DNA of 64,000 nt from Jannaschia marina. Lineage in GTDB: Bacteria > Pseudomonadota > Alphaproteobacteria > Rhodobacterales > Rhodobacteraceae. The DNA is taken from assembly GCF_013404595.1 (NCBI RefSeq), contig NZ_JABVAX010000010.1, positions 1 to 64,000 on the forward strand. Direction: 5' to 3'. This document shows, in pieces, positions 17,190-26,005 of this stretch. Every line of letters begins with the position of its first letter. The first letter of the stretch is position 1. Under the pieces are notes generated by a model. The model did no database searches. It saw only the letters and a list, made by a program, of their open reading frames with translations, and was not told the origin of the DNA. A program made the position numbers and the translations under genes.

Positions 17190-17307
17190 CGCCGTCGACA
17201 CGATCCTGAATCTTGCGACCTTCGCCTTCATCGGCGCGATGGTCTGGCTGTCCGTCCGTCGCGTTCCAGACCGAACGGAAGAGGAGAGATGGACCGAAGA
17301 CGACTGA
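17176..17307 (+). CDS. Small membrane protein ORF downstream of BCCT
   Basis: 43 residues, MLTGDAVDTILNLATFAFIG followed by MVWLSVRR and an acidic tail. One hydrophobic segment (about residues 10-26) is followed by positive then negative charges, as in single-pass inner-membrane peptides. The ATG overlaps the 3' end of the BCCT frame (stop at 17189), fitting an accessory subunit-like peptide of the same transcription unit. No family assignment is possible. Confidence 0.4.
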   Translation: MLTGDAVDTILNLATFAFIGAMVWLSVRRVPDRTEEERWTEDD

Positions 17308-17529
17308 GACCGGTCTGTGCGGCAGTGTTGGTGATTGCGCTGGCCGTACCTGCGCCCATCCATCGCGTCCAGCCTCGCGGAGGACGACACCACGCCTTTC
17401 GATCTGACGCAGATCAATTGAATCGAGGTCTTTTCACTCGCCGGACACGACGCGCTGTTCCCCACCGGCCTCCTCCTGGGTCCACGCCCGGGCAACTGCG
17501 GAGGTCATCGCCCCTGTCCACGAGATTGA
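17289..17529 (+). pseudogene. Remnant of a small secreted protein
   Basis: The ATG at 17289 gives a signal-peptide-like start (MDRRRLRPVCAAVLVIALA). The frame then runs into low-complexity sequence. In another frame the sequence reads IASSLAEDDTTPFDLTQIN, then an in-frame TGA, then IEVFSLAGHDALFPTGLLL. This looks like a gene with one frameshift and one nonsense mutation. The family was not recognised. Confidence 0.35.
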
Positions 17530-17545
17530 TGACTTCGTCGATGCG

Positions 17546-17857
17546 TCAAGGGTTCAGATGGTCGAAGAAGGACAAGCCGAGCCGTTCGTTCAAGGTCTGC
17601 AACACGTAGTTGGGCATTACGCCGATATATCTGGACAGGTCGCCGAGGCTCAACCCGGCCTCGCGGTAGAGACGATCGCGCAGCATTGCCGCGTCGAGCT
17701 TGTGCGCGATCTGCGCGGCGCGATCCCCGGCGAGCGCGCTTTTGACGTAGTTGACCTCGGCCGCGAGCCGCACCTCCTGCGGTGGGCGCGACGCCGGGCA
17801 TCCGAAACATCGAGCCCGTCGAACTCCGCTTTCCATTTTTAGAACGTCACCGAGCAT
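17546..17857 (-). pseudogene. Fragment of an AraC-type regulator
   Basis: The C-terminal half (DAAMLRDRLYREAGLSLGDL … YIGVMPNYVLQTLNERLG … FFDHLN) matches the first helix-turn-helix of AraC/XylS regulators. The second HTH and the usual N-terminal sensor are missing, and the open frame ends directly after FFDHLNP. The first ~45 residues do not resemble a sensor domain. It is probably a truncated gene left by deletion. Confidence 0.6.
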
Positions 17858-18067
17858 GTTCCCATGTTCCCATGTTCCCTGCAGACATCAGACTTCACGA
17901 TCCCGCTTTCCCGCTGCTTCAAGAGCGCGATGATCTGCTTTTCGTAAAAAACAGGATCTCTTCATTCTCTCCGTCCCCTCCGGTTGCCCTGCCCTCTGCG
18001 ACCGGACTGTTTGACGCTGGAGTTTTCGGCTGGGTTTTTTGCGGGGCCGGGAAGAGGAGCGACGCCG

Positions 18068-18398
18068 ATGAAGGCATCGAGGTTCACGGAGGCGCGAGAC
18101 AGGCGTTCGTACCGAAGCAGTGGGAGGCGGGACCGCCTGTGGCAGAGGCCTGCCGCAAGGCCGGGATCCGCTGCCCGGCAGGGCATCGCGCAGCGATGTC
18201 CCAAAAGGGGAGGCGTTCAACTCGAAGCTCCGAGCCGAGTGCCCGACCGCGCACTGGTTCATGAGCCTTGCCGACAGCCACGAACAGCTGGAGATTCGGC
18301 GTGGGGACCACAACGAGGTCCGACCTCACAGCGCCATCGGGGACAACGTCCCGGCGGACATCCACACTCCCGACGGATCACCCAGCCCGCCGTCGTGA
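18068..18398 (+). mobile_element. IS3-family remnant (fused OrfA and OrfB ends)
   Basis: The ATG at 18068 starts MKASRFTEA, an OrfA N-terminus. A shifted frame continues QAFVPKQWEAGPPVAEACRKAGI, also OrfA. Directly after this a hairpin cassette (18171-18210) is followed by AFNSKLRAECPTAHWFMSLA and NEVRPHSAIGDNVPADIH, the C-terminus of OrfB. So nearly 900 bp of a normal element are missing, with the cassette at the junction. No terminal repeats were found. Confidence 0.8.
18171..18210 (+). repeat. Hairpin cassette, family B, copy 4
   Basis: Begins CTGCCCGGCAGG, with stem GCATCGC-GCA-GCGATGT, and ends CCCAAAAGGGG. The outer blocks match the copies at 3424, 3972 and 4102, while the stem sequence differs but remains complementary. 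Confidence 0.72.
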
Positions 18399-18476
18399 CC
18401 AGAAACCGAAAACTCTCGGCCCGGGCGCTCCACAGAAAGGGCGCGGAGCACCGCGCAACGCACTCCACCTCAATTC

Positions 18477-18494
18477 GAGAGAGAGAGAGAGAGA
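18477..18494 (+). repeat. GA dinucleotide repeat
   Basis: Nine GA units in tandem in non-coding sequence between the IS remnant and the tetR-type gene. Confidence 0.8.
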
Positions 18495-18638
18495 ACGGAC
18501 CTCAGGATCGATGGCGGTATCACGCCCCAGGATCCCAGCATCAAATAGCGTACCGGTCCAAGCCTACCCCATGCCGGGACCGAGCTCTCGCGATATCCTG
18601 TTGAATCGTCTAGCCTCGCTCTCCAAGGGTGCAGGAGT

Positions 18639-19220
18639 GTGAATTTGGGTAAACGCAAGACAGGTGACAAGCTGGGGGACATTCGGCGTGCGACGGTCGC
18701 GGAGGTGGTCGAGCGCGGCTCGTCCGCGGCTTCCGTCAATGCGATCGCCGCGCGAGCCGGTCTCGCCGTCGGGACCGTCTATCGCTACTACGAGAACAAG
18801 GAGCAACTCCTGCGCGCTGTCTATCTCGCCAACAAGACCGATTTGCACGATGTGATGATGCAGGCAGCCTCCGGGGCGAACACGCACGAGGACCGGATCC
18901 GCGCGATGTGGTTCGCGGTGCTCCGCTACGCGGTGGACGCGCCGCAATCCTTCTTGTTCTCTGAAATGGTAGTTAACGACACCATCCTGACGGATTCGGA
19001 TCGAGAAAGGATCCGGGAAATGGCTTCGGAGACGAGGACAGTCGTCAGTGAGGCCGTTGCAGATGGTGTTCTGCGGTCGGGCGACCCCCAGGCCATCGTC
19101 ACGCTCCTGGCCGCATCGGCTTTGTATCTCGGACGGTCGACCGCATTGCGCGGAGAGCCGCCGGAGTCAGCTCATGCCGAGGAAATCTTCCAATTGTGCT
19201 GGTGTGCCATCGCCTCGTGA
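18639..19220 (+). CDS. TetR-family transcriptional regulator
   Basis: 193 residues, starting at GTG 18639 preceded by AGGAG. The N-terminal HTH is typical (AVNAIAARAGLAVGTVYRYYENKEQLLRAVY). The C-terminal ligand/dimer domain is all-helical and not assignable. It is followed after 4 bp by a perfect 9-bp inverted repeat (19225-19250) lying before the next gene, so it probably represses the SnoaL-hydrolase-IorAB genes downstream. It may act on a substrate of the oxidoreductase, but this is inference. Confidence 0.85.
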   Translation: MNLGKRKTGDKLGDIRRATVAEVVERGSSAASVNAIAARAGLAVGTVYRYYENKEQLLRAVYLANKTDLHDVMMQAASGANTHEDRIRAMWFAVLRYAVDAPQSFLFSEMVVNDTILTDSDRERIREMASETRTVVSEAVADGVLRSGDPQAIVTLLAASALYLGRSTALRGEPPESAHAEEIFQLCWCAIAS

Positions 19221-19224
19221 CCTA

Positions 19225-19250
19225 TATAATGAGCAATGGTTCATTATATT
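19225..19250. promoter_or_regulatory. Candidate TetR operator
   Basis: Perfect inverted repeat ATATAATGA - 8 bp - TCATTATAT directly between the tetR-type stop (19220) and the next start (19267). The position overlaps a plausible -10 region, fitting repression. Confidence 0.7.
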
Positions 19251-19266
19251 CGACAAGAGGCCCTGT

Positions 19267-20190
19267 ATGCGCGTTTCAACCCTTATCTTTTCGACTGCGC
19301 TTCTCGTCGGATCCGCGACACAGGGACTCGCAGACATGACGCAAGATGAAATCCGCCGCGGCTTTGAAGAACACGCTGCCCTGGCCCAGTACCATCGCTG
19401 GTATCAGTTCTACGAACGCCCCGAAGGCGGCGTCGGCAATTCGCTCGATATCCTGACCGAGGACGTCACGGTCACCTCCGGTCTCGGCACAGCCAACGGG
19501 CACGCCGAATATCAGGCGCGGGTAACCCAGCTGCCTGCCAGTTGGAAGAACGCCCACCACGTTAGGTCGACCGAGATCACGCACAACGACGACGACACGA
19601 TGCGGCTGACCGCCGAGATCACCTACCAGAATCAGGGCCTTCTGGAGGATGGCGCGGTTCGCGCGGCGGATCTGACGTACACGGTGGACCTCGTCCCCGG
19701 CGAGGGCGTCCTGCCGCTTTTGTCGGAGGTCAAGATCGACCAGAATAGCGAGAGCACGGTCGAGGGTTTTGACGACGCCTATACCGAGAACCGGATGAAG
19801 AGCCTCGTGCACTACTACCTTGCCCTGATCGAGGATCCGTCGCGTGATCCAGAGCCGATGCGCGAGCTTTTTGCCGAGGGTATCTCACTGAACTTCTCCT
19901 CGGGCGCGATCACCGATTTCGAGGGCTTCGCCGCATGGCTCGCGGGCCCGGGATCTCAGGTGGAGGCGAGCACGCACGAGATCGAGAACTTCTCGGTCGA
20001 GGAGACGGGCGAGAACACCTATGCGGTCTCGATGGAATTCGACTGGTTCGGCATCGCGCCCGACGGCACCGAGCTGCTGGCGCGTACGAAGCATGACTGG
20101 ACCGTCGAGAACGACGTGACCGAGCGCTTCGCCCGCATCAAGACGGTCGACGTCGAGGTGCTGGAGCCGTTCCGCCCGAAGGACGGCTAG
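19267..20190 (+). CDS. Secreted protein with two SnoaL/NTF2-like halves
   Basis: 307 residues from the ATG at 19267 (longer upstream frames overlap the tetR gene in another frame). The Sec signal peptide is MRVSTLIFSTALLVGSATQGLA. The mature part has two similar segments, each starting with a helix and a Tyr-rich motif (QYHRWYQFYERPEGG near residue 45 and KSLVHYYLALIEDPS near residue 180) followed by a beta-sheet, as in NTF2-like cone folds. Such folds bind or isomerise small hydrophobic molecules. It is the first gene of the TetR-controlled cluster and is followed after 3 bp by the hydrolase. Confidence 0.65.
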   Translation: MRVSTLIFSTALLVGSATQGLADMTQDEIRRGFEEHAALAQYHRWYQFYERPEGGVGNSLDILTEDVTVTSGLGTANGHAEYQARVTQLPASWKNAHHVRSTEITHNDDDTMRLTAEITYQNQGLLEDGAVRAADLTYTVDLVPGEGVLPLLSEVKIDQNSESTVEGFDDAYTENRMKSLVHYYLALIEDPSRDPEPMRELFAEGISLNFSSGAITDFEGFAAWLAGPGSQVEASTHEIENFSVEETGENTYAVSMEFDWFGIAPDGTELLARTKHDWTVENDVTERFARIKTVDVEVLEPFRPKDG

Positions 20191-20193
20191 GCG

Positions 20194-21108
20194 ATGAAGC
20201 GCCTCCTGATCTGGCTCGGTGGCGGCGTTGCCGCCCTCGCGTTCGTCGCAGTGGCGACGCTCTACCTCGCGCCGGGCGTCATCGTGGCGCTGACCCAATG
20301 GCAGGCCGCGCGCTCCGCGGGTCTGGAGGACAGGGTGATCGAGGTGGACGGATATGCCGTCCATTACTTCGAGGGCGGCACCGGACCCACGCTGGTGATG
20401 CTTCATGGAATGGCCGACGACCGGCACTCCTTCGTGGGCACCGCCGCCGCGCTCACGGACGACTATCGCGTGATCCTGACGGATCTGATGGGCCATGGCG
20501 ACAACGCAGCCGACCCGGATCGGGACTACTCGACCGCCGGTCAGCGCGGCTTCGTGGAGCGGTTCGTCGAGGCACTCGATCTGGAAGGCTTCCACCTCGT
20601 CGGCAATTCGATGGGGGGGCACACGTCCGCCGCCTTCGCCCTGGCGAACCCCGAGAGGGTCGAGAAACTCGTCCTTGTCAACGCGCCCGGCCTCGTGGTG
20701 GACGATACGGTCGTCTATGGCGGCTTCGGCGCGCCGATCACCTCGCGGGACAAGTTCGATGCGCTCATGGCCCGGGTGGTCTTCGAGCCGCCTTCGGTGC
20801 CCGGACCGGTCAAGGAATACCTCATCGCCGACACCAATGCCCGGATGGAGTTCATCAACCGACTCGCCGAGAGCGTGCGGCTCGGGGCGGAGTATGACCT
20901 GTCGGACCGGATCGACACTCTGGCCGTGCCGACGCTGATCCTCTGGGGTCAAGAGGACGTCGTTGTCCCCTTCGCCGTGGCCGAGGCCTATGCCGAGGGC
21001 GTCCCGGACGCAGAGCTCGTACTGCTGCCGGAGGCCGGCCATTCCCCGCAGCTGGAGGCGCCGGACCGTGTCGCGGATGCGATCCGAACCTTTCTGGAAA
21101 CCCACTGA
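20194..21108 (+). CDS. Membrane-anchored alpha/beta hydrolase
   Basis: 304 residues. One N-terminal hydrophobic segment (LLIWLGGGVAALAFVAVATLYL) acts as anchor or uncleaved signal, placing the enzyme on the periplasmic side. The alpha/beta hydrolase core shows the HGMADD oxyanion loop, the nucleophile elbow GNSMGG (Ser), the acidic residue in GQEDVVVP and the catalytic His in AGHSPQ. Overall it resembles the meta-cleavage-product hydrolase/haloperoxidase-like subfamily. It may process an ester or lactone linked to the oxidoreductase encoded next; the substrate is not known. Confidence 0.8.
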   Translation: MKRLLIWLGGGVAALAFVAVATLYLAPGVIVALTQWQAARSAGLEDRVIEVDGYAVHYFEGGTGPTLVMLHGMADDRHSFVGTAAALTDDYRVILTDLMGHGDNAADPDRDYSTAGQRGFVERFVEALDLEGFHLVGNSMGGHTSAAFALANPERVEKLVLVNAPGLVVDDTVVYGGFGAPITSRDKFDALMARVVFEPPSVPGPVKEYLIADTNARMEFINRLAESVRLGAEYDLSDRIDTLAVPTLILWGQEDVVVPFAVAEAYAEGVPDAELVLLPEAGHSPQLEAPDRVADAIRTFLETH

Positions 21109-21159
21109 CCTGCCGGGGGACGCCGTTTCCCCGACCGACATCCCGCCTGGAGACGCCCC

Positions 21160-21621
21160 ATGACAGTCACCTTCATCCTGAACGGAGAGCCCCAGACGGT
21201 CGAGGCCGACCCGGATATGCCGCTCCTCTGGGTGGTCCGCGAGAAGCTGGGGCTGACGGGCACGAAGTTCGGCTGCGGCATCGCGGCCTGCGGGGCCTGC
21301 ACGATGCATGTGGACGGGGTGGCCACCCGCACCTGCGTATTGCCGGTGGGCGACGTCGAGGGGGCGGAGGTCCGAACCATCGAGGGACTGTCCGACGAGA
21401 ACGGGCTGAGTGCGGTGCAGGCCACCTGGCTGGAGATGCAGGTGCCGCAATGCGGCTATTGCCAGTCCGGGATGATTATGGCGGTCGAGGCCCTGCTCGA
21501 CGAGAACCCGGAACCGAGTGACGACGACATCGACGCCGCGATCACCAACATCTGCCGGTGCGGGACCTATGCTCGCATTCGCCCTGCGGTCCATGCGGCC
21601 GCCAAGCGCCGGAGGGCCTGA
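21160..21621 (+). CDS. [2Fe-2S] subunit of an IorAB-type molybdenum oxidoreductase
   Basis: 153 residues. The N-terminal plant-type ferredoxin domain has the cluster motif [15 protein letters not shown] … TRTC. The C-terminal helical domain has the second motif QCGYCQSG … NICRCGTY typical of xanthine-oxidase-family small subunits. It passes electrons from the Mo-cofactor subunit encoded next (21623). It lies 51 bp after the hydrolase and 1 bp before the large subunit gene. The two-subunit layout without a FAD gene matches isoquinoline 1-oxidoreductase and periplasmic aldehyde oxidoreductases. Confidence 0.9.
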   Translation: MTVTFILNGEPQTVEADPDMPLLWVVREKLGLTGTKFGCGIAACGACTMHVDGVATRTCVLPVGDVEGAEVRTIEGLSDENGLSAVQATWLEMQVPQCGYCQSGMIMAVEALLDENPEPSDDDIDAAITNICRCGTYARIRPAVHAAAKRRRA

Positions 21622-21622
21622 G

Positions 21623-23854
21623 ATGACCGAGGATACTGAACAGAAATCGCCCTCGCGTCTGGGCAAATGGACTAGGCGCACGATCCTCGCGTCGGCCGGG
21701 CTGATTGGCGGCGGACTGGCCATCGGCACCGTGCTCGCACCGAACCGGCTTGCCATGGCCAGCGACGACGCGGCCGAGGCCGGCGAGGTTGTGCTGAACA
21801 CCTGGGTCAAGATCACCCCCGACAACCGCGTCGTTGCCATGGTCCCTCATTCCGAGATGGGGCAGGGCGCGAACACCGGCCTCGCGCAGATGCTGGCCGA
21901 GGAGATGAACGCCGACTGGAGCCTCGTCTCGGTGGTCGAGGCCCCGGTGGACGATGCGCATATCAACAGCGACATGGCCCGGGGCTGGGTGTTGGGCGAA
22001 GCGGCCTGGATCCCCGGTTTCATGTATCCGCTGATCGACTTCGGCTTCCTTAAGATCGCAGACGGGCTGGTGAACCAGATCACCGGCGGCAGTGCCTCGA
22101 TCCGTCTGACCGGGTGGCACGGCATCCGCCGCGCCGGTGCCGCCGCACGCGAGATGCTGGTCGCCGCCGCTGCCGGGGAGTGGACCGTCGATCCGGGCGA
22201 TCTCACGGTGGCGGACAGCACCATCACCCATGCGGGCTCCGGGCGGAGCGGGACGTTCGGGGATTTCGCCGCCCAGGCCGCGGCGTTCACGCCGTCGCTC
22301 AAACCCGACCTGAAGGCGCGCGGCGACTACAGGATCGTGGGCACATCCAGACCGCGCCTCGATCTGCCCGGCAAGGTCGATGGCACGGCTAAATTCGGCA
22401 TGGACGTCACGCTGCTCGACATGCGCTATGCCGCCATCGCCTTCCCGCCGGTAATCGGGGAGGAGGTGGTCTCCGTCGATGACGCGCTTGCGTTGGAGCG
22501 CGCCGGCGTCGAGACGGTCGTGGACCTGGGTGATGCCGTCGCCGTAGTGGCCGACAGCTACTGGACGGCGTCCCAGGCGATCTACGACCTCGATATCGAA
22601 TGGACCGGCGGGCTCGCCGGGCTGACGACGGCGGAGATCTTCGCGACCCATCAGGATGACCTTGACGGCAAGGAGCGCGATGTCATGGTCGAGGAGGGCG
22701 ACGCGCCCGGAACCCTGGACGAGGACGCGGTGTCGGCGGAATATACCGTACCCTATCTCGCGCACGCCACGATGGAGCCCATGAACGGCACCGCTTGGGT
22801 GCGCGACGACCTCTGCGATATCTGGATCGGGCATCAGGATCCGCTGCGGGCCAAGAAGGCCCTGATCGACCTGCTCGGCCTGCCCCCCGAGGCGATCACC
22901 GTCCACAACCAATTCATGGGAGGCGGTTTCGGACGGCGCGGACGGCTCGACTTCGTGACCTACCCGGTGCGGATCGCGCAGGCGGCGGGCATGCCCGTCA
23001 AGACGATCTGGTCGCGCGAGCAGGACATGATGAACGATACCTATCGCCCGGCCGTGACCGGCCGGATGCGCGGAGCGGTGTCGGACGGGCGGCTCGCGGC
23101 CGTGGCGCACGCCTATATCGACGCCGAGACGGGAATGCCCGACAGCGAAGGGCCTTTCGCCTTCCAATACGAGGTGCCGAACCTCCTGATCGAACGTGTG
23201 AAATGCCCCAGCCCGGTGAGTGTGGGCTTCTGGCGCAGCGTGGATTTCACCCAGCTCGCCTTCTTCAACGAATCCTTCATGGACGAGATGGCCCATTCGG
23301 CCGGCGCCGATCCGCTCGACTTCCGCCTCGCCCACACCTCCGACCCGCGCCGCCGGGCCGTGCTGGAACGGCTGAAGGCCGAAGCGGGCTGGAGTCCCAG
23401 GCCGGAGCCGGGCCGTGGCATGGGCGTGGCACTCGTCAGCAGCTTCGAGACCGTCGTGGGTCAAATCGTGGATGTAAGCGTGAGCGAGGACGGAGAGGTG
23501 CGCGTCAACAGGGTCACGTCGGTGGCGGATGCCGGATTGCGGGTGAACCCCGATGCCTGCGAGGCCCAGATCCAGGGGTCGGTCATCTTCGGCCTGACGG
23601 CGGCGCTCTTCGGTCAAATCACCGTCGAGAACGGCGAGGTCTATCAGCAGAACTTCCCCGACTACGAGATGCTGCGTCTTGCCAACGCTCCGCGCCAGAC
23701 GGTCTATTTTATTGACAGCGATCATGCACCAGGCGGACTCGGCGAACCGGGCGTCCCGCCGGTGGCCCCTGCGCTCACTAACGCGATCTTCGCCGCGACC
23801 GGCACACGGATCCGGGATCTCCCCATAGAAAAAGCTGGCTTCACCGCGGCGTAG
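21623..23854 (+). CDS. Molybdopterin-binding subunit of an IorAB-type oxidoreductase
   Basis: 743 residues from the ATG at 21623, 1 bp after the small-subunit stop; upstream in-frame codons overlap that gene and are not used. The N-terminus carries a Tat-like signal ([19 protein letters not shown]), so the complex is probably exported folded. Mo-cofactor features include [36 protein letters not shown] and [19 protein letters not shown] near the C-terminus (the conserved catalytic Glu region). The family hydroxylates N-heterocycles or oxidises aldehydes. With the hydrolase and SnoaL-like protein, it suggests periplasmic processing of an aromatic or aldehyde compound. Confidence 0.88.
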   Translation: MTEDTEQKSPSRLGKWTRRTILASAGLIGGGLAIGTVLAPNRLAMASDDAAEAGEVVLNTWVKITPDNRVVAMVPHSEMGQGANTGLAQMLAEEMNADWSLVSVVEAPVDDAHINSDMARGWVLGEAAWIPGFMYPLIDFGFLKIADGLVNQITGGSASIRLTGWHGIRRAGAAAREMLVAAAAGEWTVDPGDLTVADSTITHAGSGRSGTFGDFAAQAAAFTPSLKPDLKARGDYRIVGTSRPRLDLPGKVDGTAKFGMDVTLLDMRYAAIAFPPVIGEEVVSVDDALALERAGVETVVDLGDAVAVVADSYWTASQAIYDLDIEWTGGLAGLTTAEIFATHQDDLDGKERDVMVEEGDAPGTLDEDAVSAEYTVPYLAHATMEPMNGTAWVRDDLCDIWIGHQDPLRAKKALIDLLGLPPEAITVHNQFMGGGFGRRGRLDFVTYPVRIAQAAGMPVKTIWSREQDMMNDTYRPAVTGRMRGAVSDGRLAAVAHAYIDAETGMPDSEGPFAFQYEVPNLLIERVKCPSPVSVGFWRSVDFTQLAFFNESFMDEMAHSAGADPLDFRLAHTSDPRRRAVLERLKAEAGWSPRPEPGRGMGVALVSSFETVVGQIVDVSVSEDGEVRVNRVTSVADAGLRVNPDACEAQIQGSVIFGLTAALFGQITVENGEVYQQNFPDYEMLRLANAPRQTVYFIDSDHAPGGLGEPGVPPVAPALTNAIFAATGTRIRDLPIEKAGFTAA

Positions 23855-23939
23855 GTCTGTCGAAAGATTTGTGCTCCGCCTCCGGCTTCTACGCTTGCCG
23901 CGATCGGCAGCCGTCGGACCGGAAGAGAAGCGACGTCGC

Positions 23940-24180
23940 CCTTTTGCGCCGCGCTCGAATGTGACCTTACCGACCGCTACCGCTACCGCTTCGCCTCGAA
24001 GGCCGAGGCACAGCTCGCCGTCTCGTTCTTCGGGCTTCCGCGGCCCCGCCGGGGCCACGGTCCCTGCGGACCATCGGGGGCGTCTACGACCTGTCGCGCC
24101 GTCACTCGTCCATCGGTTATCTGTCGCTCGTCGAACTCGAAGCGGATCGTCCTGAAGATCGCCAAAGACCGCCGCCAAAT
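23940..24180 (+). mobile_element. IS3-family OrfB 3' remnant
   Basis: The sequence encodes [20 protein letters not shown], is interrupted by a hairpin cassette at 24032-24072, then reads GVYDLSRRHSSIGYLS, the conserved C-terminus of IS3-family transposases. No inverted repeats or upstream transposase sequence remain. Together with flanking non-coding DNA it fills the 345 bp between iorB and the Lin0512 gene. Confidence 0.75.
24032..24072 (+). repeat. Hairpin cassette, family A, copy 2 (41 bp)
   Basis: GGGCTTCCGCGGCCCC, a 3-nt loop, then GGGGCCACGGTCCC. It matches the reverse complement of 3109-3153 except for one arm base and the loop. Exact removal joins VSFF to IGGVYDLSRRHSS in frame. Confidence 0.75.
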
Positions 24181-24199
24181 CAGCCGCAAACCGCCGAGT

Positions 24200-24565
24200 C
24201 TATTCGCCGACCAACCGGAACCCGTGCCCGCTCGTATCCAGAAACGCCTTCACCCCGGCGACGGCGAGGGTGATGTCTTCCTGGCCGCCCATGCCGCGGT
24301 CGTGGAGGCCGCCCTCGATCACGGTGACCTCGATCGTGCCGTAGGGTAGGGCGGCGGCGACGGCGTCGCGGTCGACCTGATCGGGGAAGGGGACGGCGAT
24401 GGTGACCTCGACGCGCATGTCGGAGGGGTGCTTGTAGGCCCGGAAGACCGTCAGCGACGAATGCCGGATCGCGTCCGAGACGGCGCGCAGCGCTGCCTTG
24501 GTCATGTCGTGGCCATGGACGTCCGCGCCCATGCCCATCTCGAGGATGAGGGCCTTCTCGCTCAT
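24200..24565 (-). CDS. Lin0512 family protein (first copy)
   Basis: 121 residues. Shares with its neighbour the family hallmarks EMGMGADVHGHDMTKAALRAVSDAIRHSSL and a conserved P-x-x-DQVDRDAV … LPYGTIEVTVIEGGL core. Families of this type are small alpha/beta proteins of unknown function. It overlaps the next gene by 4 bp (ATGA at 24562-24565). No signal peptide is present, so it is cytoplasmic. Confidence 0.75.
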   Translation of the reverse strand: MSEKALILEMGMGADVHGHDMTKAALRAVSDAIRHSSLTVFRAYKHPSDMRVEVTIAVPFPDQVDRDAVAAALPYGTIEVTVIEGGLHDRGMGGQEDITLAVAGVKAFLDTSGHGFRLVGE

Positions 24566-24906
24566 GCGTCCCGCTCCACGTCGAAGGAGACCGTGATGAT
24601 CGCGTTCGCCACGATCACCGCGCCGCCGTTGTTCTCCAGATCGGCCCCGCCCTTCACGGCCTCCGCCGTGACCTGCCCGTAGGGCGCTTCCAGCTTCACC
24701 GCCTCCAGGTCCACCTTGTCCGGCTGACCGACGCCCACGCGGATGTCGACGATCATCCTGTCCTTCGGGAACCCGAAGGCATCGGCCATCGTCAGTGAAT
24801 TGCGGTGCAGCGCATCGTGCACGGCGCGGCGTGCGGCCTTGGTGTAGTCGGCGCCGCGCAGGTCGGTGCCCATGCCCATCTCGACCGCGAATTGCGTCTT
24901 TGCCAT
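24562..24906 (-). CDS. Lin0512 family protein (second copy)
   Basis: 114 residues starting MAKTQFAVEMGMGTDLRGAD. About one third identical by eye to the product of 24200-24565, with the same motif order (EMGMGTDLRGADYTKAARRAV, DRMIVDIRVGVGQPDKVD, PYGQVTAEAVKGG). The two overlap by 4 bp, which suggests an obligate heteromer produced by duplication. It is divergent from pseB with 100 bp between starts. Confidence 0.75.
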   Translation of the reverse strand: MAKTQFAVEMGMGTDLRGADYTKAARRAVHDALHRNSLTMADAFGFPKDRMIVDIRVGVGQPDKVDLEAVKLEAPYGQVTAEAVKGGADLENNGGAVIVANAIITVSFDVERDA

Positions 24907-25006
24907 CCGGTCCTCCCTTGCCGGCAGGACCATGGCGCGCGGCGCAAAGATTGCCAAGGGCGGCCCGTCGGCATACCTCCGGGGGAACGAAGACGAGAGG
25001 ATCGCC

Positions 25007-26005
25007 ATGCTGACCGGATCGACCATTCTGCTGACGGGGGGCACCGGCTCCTTCGGGTCGCGTTTCGTGCCGATGACGCTGGAGAAGTACAAGCCGCGCC
25101 GGATCATCATCTATTCGCGCGACGAGATGAAGCAGTGGGAGATGGCGAAGCTCTACGGGCATCTGCCCGAGGTGCGCTTCTTCATCGGTGACGTGCGCGA
25201 CCGCGATCGGCTCTACCGGGCGATGGACGGGGTCGACTACGTCGTGCACGCGGCGGCGACCAAGATCGTGCCGACCGCCGAGTACAACCCCTTCGAATGC
25301 GTGAAGACGAACATCAACGGCGCGATGAACCTGATCGACGCCTGCATCGACAAGGGCGTGAAGCGCTGCGTCGCGCTTTCGACCGACAAGGCGTCGTCGC
25401 CGGTGAACCTCTACGGGGCCACCAAACTCGCTTCCGACAAGCTCTTCGTGTCCGGCAATTCCTATGCCGGGGCCGACGGCACGCGCTTCGCCGTGGTGCG
25501 CTACGGCAATGTCATGGGATCGCGCGGGTCGGTCATCCCGTTCTTCCTGTCGCTGGACGACGGGCGCAAGGTGCCGATCACCGACCCGCGCATGACCCGC
25601 TTTATGATCACGCTGGAGCAGGGTGTGGAGCTGGTCTGGCACGCCTTCGACGACATGATGGGCGGAGAGATCTACGTGAAGAAGATCCCCTCGATGACGA
25701 TCACAGATATCGCCGAAGCCACCGTACCCGGGCGCGAACAGGAGACCGTCGGTATCCGCCCCGGCGAGAAGCTGCACGAGCAGATGATCGGCGAGGAGGA
25801 TGCGGCGCACACCTACGAATACCCCGAGCATTTCAAGATCATTCCCTCGATCCACAATTGGTCGAAGGATCCGGTCCGCATCAAGAACGGGACGCCCGTG
25901 CCCGAGGGGTTCAACTACTCGTCGGACAACAACGCCGACTGGATGTCCAAGGGCGAGCTGACCGACTGGATCGAGGCGAACCGCGAAAAGATCGGCAAGT
26001 TCTGA
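25007..26005 (+). CDS. pseB: UDP-N-acetylglucosamine 4,6-dehydratase (inverting)
   Basis: 332 residues. First step of pseudaminic acid synthesis: dehydration and C5 inversion of UDP-GlcNAc. Rossmann motif LTGGTGSFGSRF, then IYSRDEMKQWEM and the catalytic region STDKASSPVNLYGATKLASDKL, where the SxxxNxYGxxK arrangement is characteristic of PseB/FlaA1. The start is placed at the ATG at 25007 (GAGAGG upstream); the long in-frame extension to 24866 overlaps the divergent gene. The stop overlaps the pseC start by one base (TGATG). Confidence 0.92.
   Translation: MLTGSTILLTGGTGSFGSRFVPMTLEKYKPRRIIIYSRDEMKQWEMAKLYGHLPEVRFFIGDVRDRDRLYRAMDGVDYVVHAAATKIVPTAEYNPFECVKTNINGAMNLIDACIDKGVKRCVALSTDKASSPVNLYGATKLASDKLFVSGNSYAGADGTRFAVVRYGNVMGSRGSVIPFFLSLDDGRKVPITDPRMTRFMITLEQGVELVWHAFDDMMGGEIYVKKIPSMTITDIAEATVPGREQETVGIRPGEKLHEQMIGEEDAAHTYEYPEHFKIIPSIHNWSKDPVRIKNGTPVPEGFNYSSDNNADWMSKGELTDWIEANREKIGKF

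Noticed and set aside
21542..24178. 878-residue open frame on the minus strand
   Set aside because: It is antisense to iorA/iorB, has His/Arg-rich composition typical of high-GC shadow frames and shows no recognisable domain.
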